Assembly (NCBI RefSeq): GCF_029882185.1
Contig: NZ_JAOULD010000004.1
Location: 1 to 64,000 of the forward strand
From: Candidatus Nitrosopumilus sp.
GTDB lineage: Archaea; Thermoproteota; Nitrososphaeria; Nitrososphaerales; Nitrosopumilaceae
Direction of reading: 5' to 3'
Length of the DNA stretch: 64,000 nucleotides
Under the pieces are notes generated by a model. It was given only the letters and a program-made list of their open reading frames with translations. It did no database searches and had not been told where the DNA came from. The translations under genes and the position numbers were made by a program. Each line of letters starts with the position of its first letter. The first letter of the stretch is position 1. Shown in pieces: positions 43,331-51,295 of this stretch.

Positions 43331-44050
43331 TTGTAATTCTTTTGCAACATCTACAGGGTTTTTAGCATTCAAAATTGTTCTTCCAACAATCAAGTAATTA
43401 GTCCCAGAGGAAATTACTTCATTTGCGTTTCCACCTTGGGTCCCTACACCAGGGGAGAAAATACTCAAATTTTTTCCTGCTTTTTTAGAACAAAATTGAA
43501 TAATTTTTGGAAAAGTAGCTCCTACAACAATCCCATCAACCTTTGAAGTAAGTGCCCAATCTAAAAACAGTTGGTACAATTGTTGCTTTTTACCCATTTT
43601 GATTTCCATATCGTATGATAATTTGGCCTCAGGTGCACTCATGTGACATAATGTAATTACCCCTTTTCCATTTTTGTGAGCAGATTTTACAAGATTCTTT
43701 AGACTGTCAAGACCCATTATTGGATTTGCAATTACTGCGTCAAATCCCAAAGCCCATAAATTCTCAGATGTTACTCTATTGGTATTTCCAATATCATTAA
43801 GTTTGATATCTGCAATTGTTTGTAATCCATACTTGTGAGCTGTTTTGTTTATGTTTAGAATTTCTTTTCCACTCAAAGGTAAAAGTAAGTGGAAATTTAG
43901 TTTAATCCCGCAAAGAAATGGATGTAGTTGTTTGATATTTTGAATAGTTTTTGATTCTAAATTTTTTACAGAGGGATCATAATCATTGGCAAGAATGACT
44001 TTGCCATTAGTTTTTGAAATCTGTGAAAGTCTAGTTTTGAAGGTGGCCAT
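43310..44050 (-). CDS. pyrF: Orotidine 5'-phosphate decarboxylase
   Basis: A 246-residue TIM-barrel enzyme. The catalytic Asp-x-Lys-x-x-x-x-Asp is ADIKLNDIGNTN (D81, K83, D86). LANDYD at the N terminus binds the substrate, and the phosphate site is FSPGVGTQGGNANEVISSG with YLIVGRTIL. It converts OMP to UMP, the last step of UMP synthesis, after PyrD/PyrK at 20 kb. At 246 residues it is slightly long. It overlaps its upstream neighbour by 20 bp and the convergent Nudix gene by 21 bp. Confidence 0.93.
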   Translation of the reverse strand: MATFKTRLSQISKTNGKVILANDYDPSVKNLESKTIQNIKQLHPFLCGIKLNFHLLLPLSGKEILNINKTAHKYGLQTIADIKLNDIGNTNRVTSENLWALGFDAVIANPIMGLDSLKNLVKSAHKNGKGVITLCHMSAPEAKLSYDMEIKMGKKQQLYQLFLDWALTSKVDGIVVGATFPKIIQFCSKKAGKNLSIFSPGVGTQGGNANEVISSGTNYLIVGRTILNAKNPVDVAKELQLQSFGK

Positions 44051-44711
44051 AATCTACTAGTGGATGAGTGTCTTTTAATTTTATTATTTTGATATAAGAA
44101 AAACCATGTTCAGAAGGATTTTCTACGAAAGTAGGTTGAGAGCTGTTTGAAGTTGTAAATTTCAAAAAGGGTTTTTGTGGATCAGAATCCAAGACAACAT
44201 GACAAAAATAAGATGTTCCTTCATCATTGAAATTCATAAAGACACCAATTAGCCATTTGTTATTATGTGGGAACAGGAACAACGGGAACGGAATTTCTTC
44301 AAAGCCCCAAGTGAGCTTTGCAAGACTAGACATATCTTCAAGTTGGATTGGTTGATATCTATCTAAAGTACCATTTCCAGGTTGGAGTGTTTTAGGGAGA
44401 GATTTTATTCTAACAATTGGAGAATATAGCTTGCTAGCGTCAGAAGTTGTGTCTACAATTTCAGATTCTTCTTTTCCTCCTTTTAGACCATAGCAAAGAT
44501 AATGACCATTATTTTCTAGATGAGTGTAATAGACAATGGGTTTTTCTTTTAAAACATCCATTTGTACGGATAGAATTTTTTTTCCATTATAATCGTGTAA
44601 AAATGAAACGCGTGGAGCACGTTCTAATGCACAGACGAGCCTAGTAAATTCTAAAGTTGAATGAACTTGAATGTAGCGTGGTAATTTATCAGTAGTTTGT
44701 AACTTGTCCAC
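44031..44711 (-). CDS. Protein of unknown function coupled to pyrF
   Basis: A 226-residue cytosolic protein, beta-rich: LPRYIQVHSTLEFTRLVCAL, VYYTHLENNGHYLCYGLKGG, FPLFLFPHNNKWLIGVFMNF and GFSYIKIIKLKDTHPL. No named motif is visible. Its 3' end overlaps the pyrF start by 20 bp, so the two are translationally coupled. It may form a lineage-specific family. Confidence 0.68.
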   Translation of the reverse strand: MDKLQTTDKLPRYIQVHSTLEFTRLVCALERAPRVSFLHDYNGKKILSVQMDVLKEKPIVYYTHLENNGHYLCYGLKGGKEESEIVDTTSDASKLYSPIVRIKSLPKTLQPGNGTLDRYQPIQLEDMSSLAKLTWGFEEIPFPLFLFPHNNKWLIGVFMNFNDEGTSYFCHVVLDSDPQKPFLKFTTSNSSQPTFVENPSEHGFSYIKIIKLKDTHPLVDYGHLQN

Positions 44712-44760
44712 AGGGATTACAAGTAGATTAACAAATTAAACTTATCCAAAAAAAAGGAGC

Positions 44761-45762
44761 CTAGATTCTTCTATCAACAACATCGTTGACAGCTGGACCA
44801 GTTCCAATAATTGTAACAGGCGTGTTTAATTCTTTTTCAATATTTGTGATGAATGCTTTTGCATCATCAGATAGTTCATCGTAAGAAGTTTTTCCCGCAC
44901 AATCTGTAAAGATCACATCTAGTTTGGTGATTGCAATTTGTGTTGCGCTATTAAGCATGATTGCACGCCTAGCTAAATCAAAATCAAAATCTGCGGCTCT
45001 TCTTTGACGACCAGTAACAGTACCAAATTCAGACCAGCCTTTTTTTTCTGCATCCTCAAGAGAAAGTTCTTTGTCAAGAGGTCCAGTTCCAACACGTGTA
45101 ACATAGGATTTGAAAACAACAATTACTTCATTCACTTTGGTAGGACCAAGACCAATATCAGCACAAATTCCAGACGCAGTGACATCTTTTGAGGTTACAA
45201 ATGGATATGTTCCATGCCACAATGAAAGAAATGTGCCTTGGGTTCCTTCTACTAAGACATTTTCATTTGCGTCAAGTGCAGAATTTACCTCTAATGAGAC
45301 ATCAGTGATTAATGAAGATAAAGAATCAAAATCTTTTGCAAGTTTTAAAACTCTCATTGCACGATCAGCATTTGCAGGACCTGTGCCTGAGCCCGTGCTT
45401 CCAATTTTTTCTTTTAATTCACCTTTTGAATCTCTGTTTAGATGAATTTCTTCAATAATTCCACAATGTTTGTCAATAAATGCACGACCCGTAACATCAA
45501 AATCTTGAATTTCCTTGTTGAGAACATCAGGGTTGATCACAACACCAGGTCCAATCATTACTTTAGCATTTTCATTTAAAAATCCACTAGGAAGCATTCT
45601 TACTTTGTACACTTTATCTCCATCTCTAATTGTATGTCCAGCATTTGGACCAGCGCCACCACGCACAATAATTTTTGGGTTATCTTTGATTGCCAAATAT
45701 GAGATTATCTTTCCTTTGCCCTCATCACCAAAAAATCCTCCAACAACAACAGTAGATGTCAT
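44761..45762 (-). CDS. purA: Adenylosuccinate synthetase
   Basis: A 333-residue GTPase-like enzyme, the compact archaeal form. The N-terminal loop VGGFFGDEGKGKIISYLAI (about 6-24) carries the catalytic Asp. GGAGPNAGHTI, a conserved GSTGSGTGPANADRAMRVL, VLVEGTQGTFLSLWHGTYPF, DVTASGICADIGLG and RTRVGTGPL-like TRVGTGPLDKE are all present. It joins IMP and Asp to form adenylosuccinate on the AMP branch. Confidence 0.95.
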   Translation of the reverse strand: MTSTVVVGGFFGDEGKGKIISYLAIKDNPKIIVRGGAGPNAGHTIRDGDKVYKVRMLPSGFLNENAKVMIGPGVVINPDVLNKEIQDFDVTGRAFIDKHCGIIEEIHLNRDSKGELKEKIGSTGSGTGPANADRAMRVLKLAKDFDSLSSLITDVSLEVNSALDANENVLVEGTQGTFLSLWHGTYPFVTSKDVTASGICADIGLGPTKVNEVIVVFKSYVTRVGTGPLDKELSLEDAEKKGWSEFGTVTGRQRRAADFDFDLARRAIMLNSATQIAITKLDVIFTDCAGKTSYDELSDDAKAFITNIEKELNTPVTIIGTGPAVNDVVDRRI

Positions 45763-45842
45763 GTTGTTCAGCTTCTATTTCGTTTATTTAAGCTAAAGTA
45801 TTTTCACATGATTTTATATTCAACAGTGATTCGTTTAGATCG

Positions 45843-46304
45843 ATGGTTGGCGAAAACTTTGCAGGAAATATAATTATCAATTTGGCTAATTTGCCGGATT
45901 TTCTAAGAAATCCAATTTTAAAAAAGAGGATGATAGAATTCTTTTCATTATCAGAACCTGAAAAAATGGAAGTTATTAACAACGCATTAGAAGCAGGACC
46001 TACAATTCCTTTTCCTAACTTTTCAAAACTTTTCAAAACATGGCTTAAAATTTTAACATTATTAACAGAAGAACAAAGAGAAGGACTTTTTTCAGCTTAT
46101 ATCACCGAAGTTGCACGATCACCACAAAAACTAATCACTTTCAACATTGATGGAATATTAGAGATATTTTTGACATTGGAAGAAAACGAGAGAGACATAC
46201 TTTCCAACACCATTAAAAAAATAATCAGCGATTTGGATGAAAATTCCAAAAAACGAATTATGTTAGTTATTCCAGAAAATGCTAAAAAACATTTGAAATT
46301 TTAG
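45843..46304 (+). CDS. All-helical protein of unknown function
   Basis: A 153-residue, wholly helical protein (IIINLANLPDFLRNPILKKR, EFFSLSEPEKMEVINNALEA, DDL-rich SNTIKKIISDLDENSKKRIM) with no recognised motif. It resembles HEAT-like or bundle proteins by pattern only. It starts 80 bp from the divergent purA gene and its stop overlaps the YggX-like stop by 4 bp. Confidence 0.65.
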   Translation: MVGENFAGNIIINLANLPDFLRNPILKKRMIEFFSLSEPEKMEVINNALEAGPTIPFPNFSKLFKTWLKILTLLTEEQREGLFSAYITEVARSPQKLITFNIDGILEIFLTLEENERDILSNTIKKIISDLDENSKKRIMLVIPENAKKHLKF

Positions 46305-46582
46305 GCATTTGTAGGTTCATCAGGCTTACGATTATCTTCATTAGTATAATCAATCACTTCCCCTTCTGAAGACAAAACACCTACAAAGATTTTTTCATGT
46401 TTTTTTAATAATTTTCTGTGATCTAACATAGACATGTCTAATTTCATCTCATTCATGACCATAATTTGATACTCTTTCCATTCAGCCCAGCATTTGTTAC
46501 ATGTTGGGTACTTTGCAGCGACAACTCCTAATTCTTCGCTATCAGGAATAGAATTTTTGCATTTGGTACAAGTGCGACTCAT
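46301..46582 (-). CDS. YggX-like iron-trafficking domain with extra CxxC knuckles
   Basis: A 93-residue protein from the ATG at 46582 (MSRTCTKCKNSIPDSEELGV). A CxxC knuckle (TCTKC) and a second one in YPTCNKCWAEWKEYQ suggest zinc or iron binding. The segment KYPTCNKCWAEWKEYQIMVM, then NEMKLDMSMLDHRKLLKK, follows the YggX pattern (W..W...Q....NE..L......HRK.L). YggX proteins limit oxidative damage to Fe-S clusters. The longer upstream reading from 46681 has no sensible N terminus and is not used. Confidence 0.82.
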   Translation of the reverse strand: MSRTCTKCKNSIPDSEELGVVAAKYPTCNKCWAEWKEYQIMVMNEMKLDMSMLDHRKLLKKHEKIFVGVLSSEGEVIDYTNEDNRKPDEPTNA

Positions 46583-46720
46583 GAAAATTATGAATACTAA
46601 ACTCCTTTTATCTTTTTTTGAATGTAAAGAAAAAAGGAATAAAAAATTATTTGTTTTAGATTCAACTCCACGGGGATTCACCTACCAAATTGGGGATGAA
46701 AATGGACACAGAATTACGTG

Positions 46721-47530
46721 TTATTCTTTTAATTTACTCTCTTTGAAAACATCAGAGCCATACCAACAATATCTGAAATAGTCAAGACACCACTCATGAA
46801 ACATTGGATCCTCTGAATAAAACATCTCACTAATATCAGCCTCCCCATCAACTGTTGGAAACATTATGCATGCCTCTTTCTCATTCATTACAAGTACTGT
46901 TTGAACATTTTTTGCCATTTTTCTTTGAATTAATCCGTCATCTATCAATTTATCAAATCCCAATTTCTTGAGAAGGGTTTTTCTTCCTTTTGGAACTACT
47001 GCAGATTCAGAAAAAACATAATCAAACTTTACACCTTTTTTGACTTTCTTTATCAGAGGCTCTATCAAGTCTAAAGGAACTTCTGACAATATTTCATAGA
47101 TGTAATCATCAGAATTTTTGTAAACATTTTTCCACTGTTCCATTATTTTAGAAAAACCCTTAACATGTTGACTTGCTGCTAATTGTCCACAACGCATTTT
47201 GAATTTATGTGGAATTTCTCCAAAATTATGTTCTTCAAAATATGTCCTATTTTGTGTAAGAAAAACTAATGATGGCACTTGAGTACATACTGTCTGTCCA
47301 AATGTCGTTAACGTGTACTTTCCATCAGTTTTCTTTTCAATTAAACCGCTTTCTTCCAATCGTGTGAAATTTCTATGTACTTCTTGCTTTGTTGCATCAA
47401 TCTCTTTTGCTAATGCAGTTGGAGTAGAAGTTTTTTCTAATAACTTGAATAGAATTTGCATTCTTTGAGGACTAGCTAAATCAAGTACATAATTTGCAGT
47501 CTCATCAAATAGATCGGTCAATGATGACAC
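46721..47530 (-). CDS. FilR1-type (DUF1724) winged-helix transcription regulator
   Basis: A 269-residue regulator. The N-terminal winged helix (about 15-75) has MQILFKLLEKTSTPTALAKE and KQEVHRNFTRLEESGLIEKK. The C-terminal part (about 125-255) matches the FilR1 signalling domain common in archaea (LSEVPLDLIEPLIKKVKKGV, VLVMNEKEACIMFPTVDGEA, FHEWCLDYFRYCW). It probably represses its own or a neighbouring gene and responds to a small ligand. The adjacent nitroreductase (same strand) is a candidate target. Confidence 0.85.
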   Translation of the reverse strand: MSSLTDLFDETANYVLDLASPQRMQILFKLLEKTSTPTALAKEIDATKQEVHRNFTRLEESGLIEKKTDGKYTLTTFGQTVCTQVPSLVFLTQNRTYFEEHNFGEIPHKFKMRCGQLAASQHVKGFSKIMEQWKNVYKNSDDYIYEILSEVPLDLIEPLIKKVKKGVKFDYVFSESAVVPKGRKTLLKKLGFDKLIDDGLIQRKMAKNVQTVLVMNEKEACIMFPTVDGEADISEMFYSEDPMFHEWCLDYFRYCWYGSDVFKESKLKE

Positions 47531-47562
47531 TACTCAATACAGGATAAAAATGATTACAGATT

Positions 47563-48552
47563 TTATTCTATAACTTTGATGAGTTCTTTGAGTTTCCTTC
47601 TTGATTTTGGAGGTTTTTTCTTGTCTGGATAGCCAATGCAAAGAATTGATGAAGGTCTCAAATCAGTGCCCAGAATTTTCTTAACTTTGTCCTCATCAAA
47701 CATTCCAATCCATATTGTACTCAACCCTACACCCGAGGCTGCCAATAGCGAAAATGCGGCTGCAATTGTAGCATCTTGTAATGAGAATTTCTCTAATATC
47801 TCTGGAGGGAATTTCAGTTTAACTCTAGAAGGCTCCATACAAAATACCAAAACTATTGGTGCATTGACATAAGGTTGCTTGTTTGCAGCCTCTACAAGGG
47901 CTTCTTTGGTTTTTTCATTTTTAATTAAAAATACTTGGAATCCTTGAAAGTTTCCTGCAGTGGGAGCAACATCAGCTGCTGATAGAATTTTGTCAACTTT
48001 CCAATCCTCAACTTTAGTTTTAAGAAATTTTCTAGTTGAACGTCTAGTTGAAAATACTCTGAATAAATCCGTAGGAGAAAGATCTTGTCTGATTTTTTCA
48101 GGTTCTGAAGACAATATGGCTTCAATGAGGGATTGTTTTGGATTTTTTGTAGTAACATCTTCTGATATTTTATCATCATCTCGAATCCAAACAGAAGGAT
48201 AGAATTCTTTTGAACCAATGTAAACATATTGTGGTTCATGTGGAACTTTGGCAAATTCTAAAACTTGTTCTTGTATTTCACTAGTTTTTGCCTCAAGCAA
48301 CCTATGATTTGTTAATGTGAATTGTGTGACATCAGAATTAACTCTGATAAAGCTAGATTGATCTTCTAATTCAACTTCTCCAGTAGAATTTTTTTTTAAA
48401 ATTTCAACTAGTTTTTCTAATTCATTCTTGTTGAGAATAATAACATCTATATCGTCCTCATCAACTCCTTTCCAAACAAGTCTACACCCTTCTTTTGATG
48501 TGTATGATGCTTCTACTGTTTGAAATTGCATTATAGTCATATCAATAATCAT
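47563..48552 (-). CDS. Nitroreductase-family flavoprotein with N-terminal extra domain
   Basis: A 329-residue protein. Residues about 155-310 are the FMN-binding nitroreductase domain (FRVFSTRRSTRKFLKTKVED, AADVAPTAGNFQGFQVFLIK, AASGVGLSTIWIGMF, GYPDKKKPPKSRRKL). About 150 residues precede it with no motif I recognise; that region is beta-rich and partly charged. The reaction could be reduction of nitro compounds, quinones or flavins with NAD(P)H. Several Met codons at the start (48552, 48540, 48531) make the exact start unclear. It lies upstream of the FilR1 regulator. Confidence 0.88.
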   Translation of the reverse strand: MIIDMTIMQFQTVEASYTSKEGCRLVWKGVDEDDIDVIILNKNELEKLVEILKKNSTGEVELEDQSSFIRVNSDVTQFTLTNHRLLEAKTSEIQEQVLEFAKVPHEPQYVYIGSKEFYPSVWIRDDDKISEDVTTKNPKQSLIEAILSSEPEKIRQDLSPTDLFRVFSTRRSTRKFLKTKVEDWKVDKILSAADVAPTAGNFQGFQVFLIKNEKTKEALVEAANKQPYVNAPIVLVFCMEPSRVKLKFPPEILEKFSLQDATIAAAFSLLAASGVGLSTIWIGMFDEDKVKKILGTDLRPSSILCIGYPDKKKPPKSRRKLKELIKVIE

Positions 48553-48570
48553 AAAAAATAAGGTTTGTTG

Positions 48571-48720
48571 CTAGCCAAAGATTCCACTAGCAACAGAGTA
48601 TGCTCCAATACCCACTCCAATCACTACACCGATTCCCATGCAGAGAAGGTCAAATTTTACGACCTTTTTGAAAGGGGCATGAACCATTTTATCCCAGTTT
48701 GAGATTTGTTGTGATTTCAT
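48571..48720 (-). CDS. Small membrane protein, 49 residues
   Basis: The ORF reads MKSQQISNWDKMVHAPFKKV, followed by one glycine-rich membrane helix (about 25-48, LCMGIGVVIGVGIGAYSVAS). The amphipathic N-terminal stretch and single helix resemble small subunits or accessory peptides of respiratory or membrane complexes. The function is not recognised. Confidence 0.6.
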   Translation of the reverse strand: MKSQQISNWDKMVHAPFKKVVKFDLLCMGIGVVIGVGIGAYSVASGIFG

Positions 48721-48850
48721 GATTATAGTTAGTAATAGTAGTAGATAGAATCTGGTAAAACTAGTAGATTACAAGTAAGCTATACAGCTGACCAAGGCAT
48801 ATGGTCAATTTTGACGTATCTGTATCATGAGAATTTTAATTATGATCAAA

Positions 48851-49234
48851 TTACTTTTTTAATGATTTTTTTGTTTTATGAGCTGCCTTTGTTCCCATTT
48901 TTAACACCTTTAACTTCTTAACCAAACTTACTGCTACTTTTAAAAATTTGAATGCAGAGAATATTGGAATCAAAGCCAACATTACAATATCAATCCAATA
49001 TTTTTTTACAAATTTTTTTGGATCATTGACTTTTCTGTATTTTATTACCAAATCAGATACTAGTAGTACAATTAATGGCCATATCAGAATGTCAAAAAAG
49101 AGTTTCCATTCTTTTGGTAAGTTGATTAGAGGTTCTGCAAGACCTATTACTTTGTATTCAAATGAAATTATGCCAATAAAGAACCACAATACAACTACCA
49201 TTGTTGCAATGTCTAAGATCTTTGAGATATTCAA
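48851..49234 (-). CDS. Four-helix membrane protein resembling an S1-S4 voltage-sensor domain
   Basis: A 127-residue protein with about four hydrophobic helices (ATMVVVLWFFIGIISFEYKV, ILIWPLIVLLVSDLVIKYRK, YWIDIVMLALIPIFSAFKFL) followed by a Lys-rich amphipathic end (VKKLKVLKMGTKAAHKTKK). The order VLLVSDLVIKYRK, FVKKYWIDIVMLALIPIFS and then a positively charged helix recalls S2 to S4 of voltage-gated K+ channels. No pore (S5-S6) follows. This likeness is by eye only. Confidence 0.62.
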   Translation of the reverse strand: MNISKILDIATMVVVLWFFIGIISFEYKVIGLAEPLINLPKEWKLFFDILIWPLIVLLVSDLVIKYRKVNDPKKFVKKYWIDIVMLALIPIFSAFKFLKVAVSLVKKLKVLKMGTKAAHKTKKSLKK

Positions 49235-49247
49235 TTCGGTTTCATGT

Positions 49248-50582
49248 TTAGGTTATCGTAACAGTTCCCTGCATCCAAGGATGTAAGGTACAGAAATAAT
49301 CCAATTCTCCTGGTTTTTCAAACTGATAGGACCATGTTTTTCCTGCTTGTATGAACCCTGAATCAAATGAATTTTCCTTGTCAGTTACAGTGTGTATAAC
49401 AAAATCTTGGTTTGTCCATGTAACAGTTGTTCCTGATTCAATTTCTATTGCAAGAGGATCATAGGATTCTATAATGTCAGGACTCCATGAGTCCTTTACA
49501 ATGTCTACTTTGTCTGTCTTTACTTTAGGAACATCACTAACTTTGGTTTCTCCCAAGTTATCATATGAAATTAGTTGTGGTTGCTCCAATGATCTTATCA
49601 AATCTTCTTGCCACTCTATCATGGAGTAACTTCCTTTGTTGTTACTTGGTGTTTGAATCTCAGATAATGATGATGCATCTTCTAACACCTCAATTATTGC
49701 CATGGAGCCACGTTCTTCCTGAATTCCATGAACATGGAACAAATATTTTCCTGGAGTATCCCATGTTGCCTCTATAATTGCAGTATCACCGTTTCCAATC
49801 AGATGAGTTTGTGCATAGTATGGCTCGTTCCATAAAATTCCAGAAGGATATACTTTCATTATTGTACTATGCACATGGAAAGGAGATTGCAATACACCTC
49901 CAACTCCCATTACATAGAATCTGGTTAATTCTCCAGAAACCACTTGAATTGGGTTATCCATGTACTGATTTGCATATCCGTTTACTGGATAAAATTCTGT
50001 AAAGTATTCTAATGCATTATTTGGATCAAACTCACTTAGAGTGAAAAAGTATTCTCGTGCAGGCTCCATTGGACGTATTGCAGGATCAATTATCATTGCA
50101 CCAAACATTCCCATTCTCACATGTTCAGATGTTGGAAATGCATGACAGTGATACATGAACATGCCAGCTTCCTGTGCAACAAAATGATACGTGTATTCCT
50201 CACCAGGCATTATCTGTGGAAAAACACCGTCATTTGTGGAATCATGAGTTCCATGAAAATGGATTGTGTGTGCATAAGGAGTTTCATTTACAAATTTGAC
50301 AGTAACGTCATCTCCTTCTGAAAATCTCAAAGTTGGTGCAGGAACTGTTCCATTATACGTCCAGACTTTAGCTTGGACACCAGGTGACACTTCGATTTCA
50401 GCATCTCGAGCAATTAACGTATATGATAATGTCTTAGGATTAGGATTTGTGAATTTTGGATAAATCTCAGATGAGTCGGCAATGGTTGTTTGGATTTCTG
50501 GTGATTGAATAAATACAACAAATGCAATACCGAATCCAATGATTACTCCCACTGCTACAAACATTGTTGTGTTTTGTTTCAT
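49248..50582 (-). CDS. Two-domain multicopper oxidase (NirK-like) with C-terminal plastocyanin domain
   Basis: A 444-residue exported protein with an N-terminal anchor (about 6-25) and three cupredoxin domains. Domain 1 has H105, H108, H110 (HTIHFHGTHD), H145-C146-H147 (MYHCHAFP), H154 and M159, a type 1 site plus two extra His pairs. Domain 2 supplies FHVHST (H236, H238) and LFHVHGIQEERGSM (H283, H285) and has no Cys. Residues about 370-444 form a plastocyanin domain (H397, C431, H434, M437). Thaumarchaea use such proteins near nitrite/NO chemistry, yet His108 replaces the NirK catalytic Asp. Confidence 0.88.
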   Translation of the reverse strand: MKQNTTMFVAVGVIIGFGIAFVVFIQSPEIQTTIADSSEIYPKFTNPNPKTLSYTLIARDAEIEVSPGVQAKVWTYNGTVPAPTLRFSEGDDVTVKFVNETPYAHTIHFHGTHDSTNDGVFPQIMPGEEYTYHFVAQEAGMFMYHCHAFPTSEHVRMGMFGAMIIDPAIRPMEPAREYFFTLSEFDPNNALEYFTEFYPVNGYANQYMDNPIQVVSGELTRFYVMGVGGVLQSPFHVHSTIMKVYPSGILWNEPYYAQTHLIGNGDTAIIEATWDTPGKYLFHVHGIQEERGSMAIIEVLEDASSLSEIQTPSNNKGSYSMIEWQEDLIRSLEQPQLISYDNLGETKVSDVPKVKTDKVDIVKDSWSPDIIESYDPLAIEIESGTTVTWTNQDFVIHTVTDKENSFDSGFIQAGKTWSYQFEKPGELDYFCTLHPWMQGTVTIT

Positions 50583-50594
50583 CCTATTTTTCTC

Positions 50595-50711
50595 CTATAA
50601 CACCAATGATAGTACCACTATAGAAACAGCTGTAATGATATAGAATCCATAAAATGTCTTTTTGTGGCGAGGCATGGCAAGTTTTACTTTTTGTTTTAGT
50701 GCTAAATTCAT
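50595..50711 (-). CDS. Membrane micro-protein upstream of the multicopper oxidase, 38 residues
   Basis: The ORF reads MNLALKQKVKLAMPRHKKTF, then YGFYIITAVSIVVLSLVL: a basic cytosolic end and one membrane helix. It lies 12 bp upstream of the multicopper oxidase start on the same strand, so it is probably co-transcribed and may help place or support the oxidase. No family is recognised. Confidence 0.5.
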   Translation of the reverse strand: MNLALKQKVKLAMPRHKKTFYGFYIITAVSIVVLSLVL

Positions 50712-50734
50712 GATATTATATCCATTAGTGTAAA

Positions 50735-50795
50735 GCGAGAACATTGTGAAAAAAACTCACAATGGCTTTCGTGTCTAGGAAAATATTGTTCTCGC
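50735..50795. other. Nested inverted repeats in a gene-free stretch, possible structured RNA
   Basis: Between the micro-protein and the zinc-ribbon gene, gcgagaaca (50735-50743) pairs perfectly with tgttctcgc (50787-50795). Inside it cattgtga (50742-50749) pairs with tcacaatg (50757-50764) around a 7-base loop. The remaining part to 51025 shows nothing else I can name. It could be a small RNA, an operator pair or chance. Confidence 0.3.
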
Positions 50796-51025
50796 ATGAG
50801 ATAGATACGACACTTGGGATGATAAACCATAGTCAGCTAATCAGCTTACCAAAGAATGAGTCCTTAGAGACTTGAACCTTTCTTGGGCATAGTTTATGAT
50901 TTTCAATCAATATTACCAACTAGTACCAAGTTACGATACACCCTACTCTGAAAATCTGAAAACAGCTAATGTTAGTCAACCTTTTGAATGTAAAACAATA
51001 ATAATTATCATAAATCTATATTGGC

Positions 51026-51235
51026 ATGAGGATAAAATGCCCAAAATGTAAAGAGAATGCAGAGTTAGCAATGGACTATTCAGTTGTAAAATGCGGCTCT
51101 TGTGATTTGGATATGAGTTATGGAGAATATGTAAAATTTGTGGCCCATAATGAATCAAAATATTCAGACATCTTAGGAGACTATGCAAGCAGTACAGAAG
51201 GTCATACTTCAGGGTCATTAGATGAATGGGATTAA
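51026..51235 (+). CDS. Small zinc-ribbon protein with acidic tail
   Basis: A 69-residue protein: MRIKCPKCKENAELAMDYSV and VVKCGSCDLDMSYGEYVKFV give two CxxC pairs of a zinc ribbon. A flexible acidic tail (SDILGDYASSTEGHTSGSLD) follows. It resembles small archaeal zinc-ribbon proteins that bind nucleic acid or protein partners. Confidence 0.75.
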   Translation: MRIKCPKCKENAELAMDYSVVKCGSCDLDMSYGEYVKFVAHNESKYSDILGDYASSTEGHTSGSLDEWD

Positions 51236-51295
51236 CAAAATAGTGTAATCATTCATCAGATTAAAATAATTAGTTGAACAGATTTCTATTCATCA

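Noticed and set aside
46583-46681. Longer N terminus for the YggX-like gene
   Set aside because: The added residues are Phe/Leu-rich with no likeness to the family, and the ATG at 46582 starts directly before the first CxxC.
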